From NCBI GenBank assembly GCA_023375785.1, contig SZWC01006685.1, forward strand, positions 103,424-135,504: DNA of 32,081 nt, given 5' to 3'. The translations under genes and the position numbers were made by a program. Below, piece by piece: positions 20,650 through 29,140 of this stretch. The DNA is from Penium margaritaceum (taxonomy: Eukaryota; Streptophyta; Zygnematophyceae; Desmidiales; Peniaceae). The notes beneath the pieces are model-generated. The model worked only from the letters and a program-made list of their open reading frames with translations. It did no database searches and was not told the origin of the DNA. Position 1 is the stretch's first letter; the number at the start of each line of letters is the position of its first letter.

Positions 20650-22834
20650 AGCATGTGGCAGCAGAATGGTTGCACTAGGGACCGCGTAGTATCCCATTAG
20701 GGGATTTAGTGTCTGTGGCTGCCCCGCGGGCATGGGAAAGCCTTGCTGCGTGGGTGGGGGAAGCATGTACCAAGAGAGAGGCACTGATGTAGTAGCGGTG
20801 TAAGGTGTGGAGAAGAATGCCGTCCCAGGGAGCGGAGCCTAGGTCCTGGGCGCCGACGGCATCATCTGGGGCACAGAGTATGTCTGGTTGACAGGAATCG
20901 CCGCCGCGGAATAGGATTGAGCCGCTTGTCGCATGCTGGCAGTCAGGGTTGCTAACGTCCCCGCATAACATTGTGTCCCATATGTCAGCTGCAGTAACAT
21001 GTGCAAGTGGCTCTGCATTGTCAGTTGCGGATATGGCATTGGTGGTGCTGCCCCCGCGGCCAGTGCCCCAACCAGTTGCTGATGGGAAATTTGTTGATGG
21101 GCAATCGCTGATGGTTGCGGCGGTGTGCCGGCCACGAGCGTCGGTAGCGTCATCCCCACCTGTGCCATGCCCACAGACTGCTAAGGCTGCATACCAAATC
21201 CTAGGATTCGTGAACCTGAATAAAGATTTGGATTCGGGGATCCAAATCAGTCATGAGGATTTGATTCGGGATTCAGAGATCCTTTTCCCTATTGTTTCAA
21301 CATGGAAAACAGGGATTTATGTGGCATATTAGATTATTTTTACCTGCCATCACCCATAGGATTCGGAAAAGATTTGTGAATCTTATGGATTCGCAAATCC
21401 AGATTCAGATTTGTGAATCAAAGCCAGACCTGGATTTCGATTTGTTGATTTGAATCCAATCTGGGATCCGGGAATCTTACCCAGTGTGCACCCTTACGGA
21501 CTGCTGGTGATGCGTTACCCATAGGGGCGAAGCGCAAGGCTGGATTATGGTGTTTGTTGGCGCCATACCCCCAAGTGTCTGCTGCTCATGGGTCGATGGT
21601 TGAGTTCCCGCTGGTGGCGCTTGCGTTGGGGTTCCTTGGTGAGTAATGCACGCATCCTGAGTCCCTGGTTGCGTCATCCCTGTAGGGGACTGAACTGACA
21701 CCCCTGCTTGCAGCATGGGCTACCAAGGTTGTTGGATCAGTGGTTCCGGTGCCGGCAGTGCTCCCGCTTGCATCGGACTGGTAACTTCCCGGGATGGGTA
21801 CACCTGCTACTGCGGTGGCGTTCTTGGTATGGCCTATGAGGATACTCCCATCAATGGTGCACTCATGCTCAGCTGCAGAGGCTTCTACTGCAACGTTGGG
21901 CCGGATACGTAGGACTGTGGCGGCCCTCCTGCCTGGCCGGCTCCCAAAGGCTGCTACAGCAGGTGCGTTTGCGGTTGAGAGGGTGCGGCGGGTTCCACCG
22001 TCGTCGTTCCCGTAGGCGCGGAAGGCTTATTCGCCGGTGGCTGGTTCACCGACTACAGCGCGGATCCCGTTGTTTGTGAGGGCCCGGGTATCCCTAACAG
22101 CTTGCCTCCCGAGTGGAAGGCTGGTTCAGTCGCCTACTGCTGTTGTGATCCTGTCACAGGCGGTCCCGTTGCCATACCTTCCCAAACCATCCCTGCCACC
22201 TGCCCCGGCAGGATGGAATCCATATGCGTCCCAAGCGTGGGGGCCAGTGGTCCCATCTGCTGCAAGTCCGTCACTAGCCGCTGGTCGTCCACTGCTGGGT
22301 TGTTGGTGGTTTTCGCTTCCTCGTGATTCTGTGGTAACGTTTGCGGATGCACTGTCAGGGATGCGTGGTATGTCGCTATGCCGCCAGCCACCGTCTCCTG
22401 CTGCCCGCCACGACGCTAGTAGACCAATCCGCTATAGGCCTCGAGTCCTCCACCATCGGAGTGCTGCTTCAATGATGGTTGGGGGTCAGAAAACCATGGT
22501 AGTGACGCAGCCACGGCCTCGTGTCTGTGTGACTTGTTCTAGGATTGGTTGGGTCCGCGGCTGCCATGGTCAGAGACTACCTCCACTTCCACACGGTCGC
22601 CCAGAACGTTCATGATGCAATGCCAGTGCAGCTGCTCCAGCCACTCGTTCACCCGACGATGTTGGACCAGTGGATCCGCTCCTGGTGAGGAGCTGACTGG
22701 GGTGTGGGACAGCACCGCTGAGGAGTTCTGGGCGTCCTCATAACTGGTGGCTTGACGTGGCAAGAAGCACCGCACAGATGACTGCTGCTAGCGTCTCCTG
22801 CAGTCTTGATGCACAAAACTTACTGCCGACATCA
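20650..22834 (-). pseudogene. gag: Long Pro/Gln-rich Gag N-terminal region, split by a MITE
   Basis: One minus-strand frame can be followed from the repeat copy at 22834 across the repeat edge at 21855 to the MITE at 21497. It resumes on the other side at 21173 and runs to about 20650. Early segments are VQHRRVNEWLEQLHW and VLGDRVEVEVVSDHG. Later parts are Pro/Gln/Thr-rich (TQAPPAGTQPSTHEQQ), then a helical part (MQSHLHMLLQLTYGTQC) and a Pro/Gln stretch before the gag core. Between 22834 and 21505 I count about ten TAG and no TAA or TGA past the first codons. At roughly 600 codons ahead of the core it is unusually long. The function of the extension is unknown. Confidence 0.6.
21182..21496. 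mobile_element. hAT-type MITE (315 bp) inserted in gag
   Basis: This AT-rich insert starts TAAGGCTGCATACC and ends with the reverse complement of TAAGGGTGCACACTGG. Both ends fit the hAT terminal pattern YARNG. It is flanked by an 8-bp target duplication, cagactgc (21174-21181) and cggactgc (21497-21504), with one difference. Element plus one target copy is 323 bp, and removing that joins the two gag frames exactly (HHQQSV to GMAQVG). It has no coding capacity. Internally it is rich in gattcg/aaatc words and holds a hairpin at 21388-21419 (gattcgcaaatc against gatttgtgaatc). It would need a hAT transposase in trans. Confidence 0.9.
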
Positions 22835-23291
22835 ATCACAGCATGTCCTTTACTAACAATCTTCTTCATCCGTGGCTCGTGTACGCGGTCTTCGTATTCT
22901 TCCTTGAATCTTCATCTTCCGCGGTGCTTCTTCACAGGTTCCTTTGTGATTGATGCCTGGTCACTCGTGTTGATTTGGTGCTTCTCCTTTCATTGCGCAG
23001 TTGCTCCGCTGACTTGTCCGCGCCTTGACAGCAATCACGAGTTTTGCTACGGCTCGTCCTTGTTCTCTTTGTACCGCGGATTTCTCATCATTGCCTCCCG
23101 CCTTTTTCTCCTCCACTTCATGCCCTTAGCTGTAGAGAAACTGCTGCAGATGTCCTGCCCCAAGGTTCCGCGCTACCTTTTGCTCAACCGCGTCCGCAAG
23201 AGCCAGCGTTCTATGCGCGGATCTTGGCCTGCACAGGCCCTCTCCGCGGATGGGTCTTCCCCGCGGAGCTGCGGCTGACGTGTGCCTAACA
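21855..23291 (-). repeat. Direct repeat copy 2: putative 5' LTR plus gag start, internally deleted
   Basis: It matches 7901-10061 along its whole length apart from the 724-bp segment missing here. In element sense it begins TGTTAGGCACAC at 23291. The next base outside belongs to the 11-bp array. The inner edge at 21855 is only where copy 1 stops matching, and the gag frame continues straight across, so 21855 is probably not a true LTR end. The deletion would have removed the LTR end, the primer site and the gag leader, which would block replication of this element. Confidence 0.7.
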
Positions 23292-24390
23292 TAGTGCCCA
23301 ACTGAGGAACAACTAAGGCACAACTAGGGTACAAGTCAGGCGTAAAAAGGATGCAAGTAAGGCACAAGTGGGTCACAATTAGGACCGAACTACGGTGTAA
23401 CTAGGGCACAACTAGGGCGCAACTATGACACTACTAGGATGCAAGTACGGCACAACTAGGGAGAAACTAGCATGCAACTAGGGTAAAAATAGGGTGCAAC
23501 CAAGGCGCAAGTACGGCACAAATAGGGCACAACTAGGGGCGCAACTAGGATGCAAGTAGGGCATAAGTAAGGCGCAACCAAGGAGCAACTAGGGTGCAAC
23601 TAGGACGCAAGTATAATACAGCTAGGGAATACCTTGTGCCCAACTGAGGCGTACCATAGACACAAATAGGGTTCAACTAGAGTGCAACTAGGGTGCAAGT
23701 AGGGCATAATTAGGGCATCAGTAGGGTACAACTAGAGCACATATCGGACAGAACTAGGGCATAGCTAGGGCACAAATAGGGTGCAAGGATGGAACCTAGG
23801 GCACAAGTAGGAAGTGAGTTGGGCGCAGGTAGGGCGCTACTAGGACACAACTAGGGCGCAACTAGGGCACAACCAGGGTGCAACTAAGTTGTAGGTAGTG
23901 CCCAACTGAGGGGAAACTAGGGGGCAACTAGGGCGCAGCTAGGAAGGAAGTAGGGTGTAACGACGGCACAGTTAGGGTGCAACTAAGGAGCAACTATGGC
24001 ATAGCTAGTGCCCAACTGAGGCAGAACTAGGGTACAACTAGGGCGCAGCTAGGGTGCAAGTAGGGCGCAACTAGGGCGTAAGTAGGACATGACTAGGACG
24101 AAAGTAGAGCACAAATAGCGTGCGACTAGGACATAACTAGGGCACAACTAGGGCGCAACTAGGGCGTATCTAGTGTCCAAAGGAGGCACAACTAGGGCGT
24201 AACTAGGACGCAAGTAGGATGCAACTAGGTGGCAACTAGGGCGTAACTAGGGTCATATTAGGGCACAAGTAGAGCACTACAAGGGCACAACTAGGGTGCA
24301 ACTAGGTTGCAAGTAGGGCACAAATGTGGAGTAAGTAGGGTGCAACTATGGCGCAACTAGGGCGCAAGTAGGGCGAATGTAGGGTGGAAT
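23292..24390. repeat. 11-bp minisatellite, left arm, unit gcgcaactagg
   Basis: Imperfect tandem copies of gcgcaactagg fill the span. Frequent variants gcacaactagg and gtgcaactagg are the two CpG-deamination products. A distinctive block cccaactgagg recurs at 23297, 23639, 23901, 24011 and, weaker, 24176. The spacings 110 and 165 bp are exact multiples of 11. The array begins immediately at the retroelement edge. No gene is seen. Confidence 0.95.
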
Positions 24391-24472
24391 TCACTGTGCA
24401 ATTCTTTTGGTCATGGTTAGTGGCATATGCCTACTTTGGTTTGTCACTCTACATGGTTGCCGTGCCGTGTCA
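24391..24472 (+). repeat. Partial 191-bp satellite monomer left of the transposase
   Basis: The text ttttggtcatggttagtggc, followed by catatgcctactttgg and ending near gtgtcac, matches monomers of the array at 26619-29140, for example the one starting near 28531. It lies in the same orientation as that array. Similarity stops near 24472. Satellite is therefore present on both sides of the transposase gene. Confidence 0.85.
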
Positions 24473-24499
24473 CCATGTTTACTTTGACTTCTGACTTTA

Positions 24500-24564
24500 G
24501 GGGGTTAAGTCGGAGTCGCTAAGTCGATAAAAGTCGACGTGGACGTCGACTTGACTTGACCCCC
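24500..24564. other. Strong hairpin built on AAGTCG words
   Basis: A perfect inverted repeat aagtcgacgt-gg-acgtcgactt lies at 24531-24552. It sits inside a larger imperfect stem with ggggg at 24500-24504 and ccccc at 24560-24564, and AAGTCG/CGACTT words repeat along the arms. It is upstream of the transposase gene on the plus strand. It could be a terminal or subterminal element of the transposon, a regulatory site, or a leftover of another insertion. Confidence 0.75.
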
Positions 24565-25060
24565 ATTTTTTTCCAAGGCACTGGGATGACCTCATTTAGG
24601 TTCTGGCATTGGTTTTTTTTTTTCCAGGCGTTGGTTCTTTTTTTTCCCGTCATTTCAGATCAGGTCTCACGTGTGCATTTGTGCTTCAGCACCCGTATGG
24701 CCATTTCTGCTGGGGTTCTTACCGATGCGGCAGCCACGCAAGAGGGTGAGATATCTGCCTCCTATGATGGATGGCTAGCTAGGACGGACCCAGCCATGCA
24801 TCATACGGTTTTGGCATGTTTCTTGTGTGCATGATGTGTGTAGGTTGTGTGGAAGCAACGTGCCAGCCCCTTGTGACACTTTGCGGCGCTTTTAAACCAA
24901 TTACAACGCAGCAAACACCTGTGCATTGCATGACATGTCTTGCCAACCTGGACGAGGATGGATAGGAGCCGCTTTATGCAGTTCCAGTCTGCCTTTGCGT
25001 TGGAGGGGAGCTTGAAGTTATCGAGATCATGCAGTGTGACTCCGAGTCAGCGTGGCAAAG
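24565..25060. other. Non-coding stretch upstream of the transposase
   Basis: Several poly-T runs occur near 24566-24645. I see no convincing promoter motif. The 92-codon open frame at 24556-24834 shows no recognisable domain and looks accidental. An in-frame TGA at 25037 closes the transposase frame upstream, so coding starts after it unless there is an upstream exon. Confidence 0.5.
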
Positions 25061-26716
25061 ATGGCCGGCAGGGCCAGGCAGGCCACCACTAGCACTCCCT
25101 CCGCCAGACAGCCGTGTCTGGCTGGAGACTTCCTCATCCGTGCACTCAGCAGATTCTTCAGACCCGTCCCTACCGCAGGAGGCTACCCCGGATGGCAGTG
25201 TGGGCCTTGCGGAAAAATTGGCTCAGGCGGTTCAGACCGCATGCGAGGTCACTTTGGGGCAGCCGTATCCAACATCGCTAAGTGCAAGGTGGTTTCTGTG
25301 GCTGCCCGAGCTCTACTCGGTCTCCCTCCTTTGCCACCGCCCCCTGATGGATGGGTGCCCCTTGACGAAATGTTGTACAATGGCCAGGGTGAGCCATGGG
25401 GCACAGCTTCCAGCCCAGTGGACTGGGCGAAGCTCGTGTCGGAGCGCAAGCGTCAGGAGCTTCGCGCAGCTCACGGAGCAGCTGCATCTAGCAACACCCC
25501 TAATGGAGCCGACCACTCTCCTGTCGTCCACGAAGCTGTTCCCACTCCAGCAACCATCCCAGCCTCCCTCCGTAGCATCACTCTAGATGAAGCTGCATCC
25601 ATCAACACAGCGCGCCAAACCCTCATGTCCGAGCACATCGCAAACGCCAACAACGCTGCCTGCCAGAAGACCATTGTCAAGCTAATGGCAAAAAACGCGC
25701 TGCCCATCTCCTTCTGCCGTGACGATGTGGTTCTGGAGCTGTTCGAGGATGCACGCAAAACCACCCCCAGCTTCAGGCTTCCTTCTAAGGACCGGGTGAC
25801 CAGGGAGCTCCTTCCTACACTGGACAAGGAGCTGGAGGCACTAGAAGTACCACTTCGCGCTGGCTGGGACATTTTCGGTGTGACACTTGGAGTTGACGAG
25901 TGGTCCGACATCCAGATCAGGCCCATTTACTCCGCCATGGCTTCAAACGCGGAGGGAGTGGCCCACCTGTTCTCACGGGATGCCAGCGGGGTCATCAGAA
26001 ATGCCAACCACGTTACTGCAGTGATTGACCACGCCATCGTTGAGGTGGGAGCTGAAAAGATCATCATGGTCATCACCGATAACGCATCCACAAATAAAAA
26101 GGCATACGTTGAGCTCAGGAACAAGTACCCGGCTGTGTTTTTCAGCCACTGTGTGGCACACTCCTTGGATTTGGTCCTGAAGGATGTTGTAAAGACAGAA
26201 TGGGGAGGCAATCTTATCAGCAAGGCTGAGAGAGTCGTGTCATTTTTCAGGAACAAAGACCTTCTTAGGTCTTGGCTGAAGACAGAGGGTGGTTTGGTAC
26301 TGTTGCCTGCCTGTGCTACCCGGTTTGGATCTGTGCACAAGATGTTTGAGAGATTGCTAAAGCTGCGTGAGGTCCTTGTAAAGATTGTGACCAGCACAAG
26401 GTGGACTGACTTTGGCAGTGTCGGGAAGGATGCTGGGTGGCAGGCAAAAAAGAAGGAGGTGCGCAAAATTGTGAAGATGGGGGTGTTCTGGGTGCAAGTC
26501 AAGGCCATGGTCAAGCTCATGCTTCCCATTGTGCTTGCCATTCGCAAGGAAGACAGCTCCGGCGGGACTGTAGGAATTGTTTTTGAGACTCTTCTTGACA
26601 CGACTGAAGCTATCAATGCTTTGGTCATGGTCAGTGACACATATCTACTTCGGTTGGCCATTGTACATGGTAGCCACACCGTGCCACTAGTTATTGAAGG
26701 TCCATGTGCTTGCTAG
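25061..26716 (+). CDS. hAT-superfamily transposase (BED-DUF659 type), C-terminally truncated
   Basis: I chose the ATG at 25061. A GTG at 25052 is in frame but unlikely, and TGA at 25037 closes the frame. Near residues 45-80 is a BED-type zinc finger (WQCGPCGKIGSGGSDRMRGHF ... C). A Pro/Ala-rich linker follows. The DUF659 transposase fold has the first acidic motif in GVDEWSDIQIRPI, the second in VITDNASTNKKAY, and FFSHCVAHSLDLVL, which is typical of plant hAT enzymes. The C-terminal hAT dimerisation domain is missing. After FETLLDTTEAINA the last ~33 codons are 191-bp satellite sequence and are not real transposase. Unlike the retroelement, the frame has no internal stop, and all of its ten or so Gln codons are CAA or CAG. 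The gene is either truncated by satellite, or an exon ends near 26618 and the satellite fills an intron. Confidence 0.88.
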   Translation: MAGRARQATTSTPSARQPCLAGDFLIRALSRFFRPVPTAGGYPGWQCGPCGKIGSGGSDRMRGHFGAAVSNIAKCKVVSVAARALLGLPPLPPPPDGWVPLDEMLYNGQGEPWGTASSPVDWAKLVSERKRQELRAAHGAAASSNTPNGADHSPVVHEAVPTPATIPASLRSITLDEAASINTARQTLMSEHIANANNAACQKTIVKLMAKNALPISFCRDDVVLELFEDARKTTPSFRLPSKDRVTRELLPTLDKELEALEVPLRAGWDIFGVTLGVDEWSDIQIRPIYSAMASNAEGVAHLFSRDASGVIRNANHVTAVIDHAIVEVGAEKIIMVITDNASTNKKAYVELRNKYPAVFFSHCVAHSLDLVLKDVVKTEWGGNLISKAERVVSFFRNKDLLRSWLKTEGGLVLLPACATRFGSVHKMFERLLKLREVLVKIVTSTRWTDFGSVGKDAGWQAKKKEVRKIVKMGVFWVQVKAMVKLMLPIVLAIRKEDSSGGTVGIVFETLLDTTEAINALVMVSDTYLLRLAIVHGSHTVPLVIEGPCAC

Positions 26717-29140
26717 TTGATACCAGGTGTTCCCAAACTATTGTTTCCCCCTGTGACCATTTGTGACTTGTATTATGAGTTGTCAACGTTCACCACACGC
26801 AGCGGATTTCTTTGGTAAAAGGCGTTACATATGCCTTCTTTGGTCAGTTATTGTGCATATTAGCCACACCATGCTACTACTTATTGAATATCGTTGCACT
26901 TGCTAGTTCAAATCTAATGTGCCAAATGTACCATTGTTTCCCCCGCTGACCATTTGTGACTTGTGTTGTGGGTTGTAAATTGACCACCCATACTGAAATT
27001 CTTTGGTCGTGGAAAATGACGTATGCCTAGTTTGCTTTTTTGTAGTGCATAGTAGCCACATTGTGCCGCTACGTATTGAAGTTGTTTTTCCTTTCTTGTC
27101 AATACATAGGGTACCTAAACCATTGTCTCTCCCTCCGACCATTTGTGACTCGTGTCATGCGTTGTCAATGTTGACCACACATAGTGGACTTCTTTGGGCA
27201 TAGTCAGTGACGTATGCATCCTTTCGTTGGTCACTGTGCACGCTAACCACACCATTCCACTACTTATTGAAGGTATTTGTACTTTGTAGTTTATCACTAG
27301 TGTTCCCAGCCCATTGCTTCCCACGACGACCATTTGTGACTCGTGTTATGAGTTTCCAACGTTGACCACACATTGTGAAATGCTTTTGGTTATGGTGAGT
27401 GGCATATGCCTACTGTAGTTTGTCCCTATACATGGTTGCCACATTGTGTCACTGTGAACTGAAGGTCTTTGTGCTTTCTAGTTGATGATAAGTGTTCTCG
27501 AACCATTGTTACCCCCTCTGACTATCTATGACTGTTGTTGTGAGTGCTCAACGTTGACGACATGAAGTTAAATTCTCTGTTCATGGTCAGTGACATATGC
27601 ATACTTTTGTTGGTCACTGTGCATGGTAGCCACACTGTGCCACTTTACATTGAAGGTCTTTATTCTTGCTAATCGATGACTAGTATTCATAACCATTGTT
27701 TCCCCCTCCAACCATTATGGACTTGTGTTATGAGTTGTCAATGTTGACCACACATAGTGACACTCTCTGGTCATGATCAGTGACACATGCCTACGTTGGT
27801 TGGTCATTGTACATGGTGGCCACACCGTGCCACTACTTATTGAAGGTCCCTGTGCTTGCTAGCTGATACCTGGTGTTCCCAAACCATTGTTGCCCCCTCA
27901 GACCATTTGTGACTTGTATTATGAATTGTCAACGTTTACCACACACAACGGATTTCTTTGGTCAAAGGATTTACATATGTCTACTTTGCTCGGTCATTGT
28001 GTGTGGAAGTAACACCATGCTGCTACTTATTGAAGGTTGTTGTACTTGCTAGTTGAAAACTTATATTCTGAAACCATTGTTTCCACCCTCTGATGATTTT
28101 TGACTTGTGTCATGGGTTGTGAACATTGACCAGCCATACATAGATTCTTTGGTCTAGGTCTGTGCCATATGCCTAGCTTGGCTATTTGACATGCATAGTA
28201 GCCACACCGTGCCACTACGTATTAATGTTCTTGTCATTTCTAGTCGATACATATGGTTCCCAAACCTTTGTCTATCCCTCTGACCATTTGTGACGCGTGT
28301 TATGAGTTGTCAATGTTGACCACACATAGTGGACTTCTTTGGTCATAGTCAGTGACATATGCATCCTTTGGTTGGTCACTATGCACGCTAGCTACACCGT
28401 GCCACTACTTGTCTAACATATTTTTACTTGCTAGTTTATAGGTAGTGTTCCCAGCCCGTTGTTTCCTCCTCTGACCATTTGTAACTTGTGTTATGAGTTT
28501 TCAACGTTGACCATACACTGTGAAATTCGTTTGGTCATGGTTAGTTGCATATGCCTACTTTGGTTTGTCACTGTACATGGTTGCAACGCTGTGTCATGAC
28601 ATACACAAGGTCTTTGTGCTTTCTAGTTGATAGCTTGTATTCCTAGACCATTGTTACCCCTTTTGACTATCTGTGAATCGTGTTGTGAGTTTTCAACGTT
28701 GGTTGGTCACTGTGCATGGTAGCCACACAGTACCACTACATATTGAAGGTCTTTGTACTTGCTTATCAATAACTTGTATTTGCAAACCATTGTTTCCCCC
28801 TCTGACCATTTGTGACTCGTATTGTGAGTTGTCAAAGTTGACCACACACAACATATTTTTTTGGTCAAAGGCAGTACATATGCCTACTTTGGTCGGTCAT
28901 TGTGCATGGTAGCCACACCGTGCTATTACTTATTGAAGGTCGTTGTACTTCCTATTTGAAAAAACGTATATCCAAATCATTGTTTGCCACTCTGACCAAT
29001 TGTGACTCGTGTTAGTGGCTGTGAATGTTGACCATCCATACTGAAATTCTGTGGTCATGGTCACTGACATATGCCTTGTTTGGTTGTTAGGTGTGCATAG
29101 TAGCCACACCGTGCCACTACATATTGAAGTTTGTTCTCCT
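26619..29140 (+). repeat. 191-bp satellite array, about 13 monomers
   Basis: The landmark ttggtca (or a variant) occurs at 26621, 26813, 27003, 27194, 27386, 27577, 27767, 27958, 28149, 28339, 28531, 28861 and 29051, giving a period of 190-192 bp. The 330-bp step is two monomers with about 52 bp lost. Other landmarks per monomer are catatgcctactttgg, tagccacaccgtgccacta, ttattgaaggt, caaaccattgtttccccct and gttgaccacaca. The first monomer is fused to the transposase frame. The last breaks off near 29140 into the 11-bp array. A monomer of this size is near nucleosome-repeat length. No gene is seen. Confidence 0.95.

Larger units (their letters stand above)
7901..23291 (-). mobile_element. Decayed Ty3/Gypsy-type LTR retrotransposon
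   Basis: All retroviral-type domains lie on the minus strand in Gypsy order: gag, protease, RT, RNase H, then integrase. A long direct repeat occurs at both ends (21855-23291 and 7901-10061). It begins, in element sense, with TGTTAGGCACAC or TGTCATGCACAC. A polypurine tract abuts the inner edge of the left copy, as expected beside a 3' LTR. In the gag segment the left repeat matches coding sequence and runs past any plausible LTR end. The best model is therefore one element followed by the 5' part of a second tandem copy sharing its LTR, cut off by the 10-bp array at 7901. By eye the two repeat copies differ at about one base in eight over the first 200 bp, so the insertion is old. No matching target-site duplication is visible. 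Confidence 0.8.

Noticed and set aside
21840..21860. True LTR end with adjacent primer-binding site at the inner edge of copy 2
   Set aside because: The sequence after the edge (element sense ttgatgggagtatcc) does not match a common tRNA primer site, and the gag frame runs straight across.
25029..25586. Alternative 185-codon frame over the 5' part of the transposase
   Set aside because: It overlaps the BED finger in another frame and shows no domain. The 25061 frame carries all recognisable hAT motifs.
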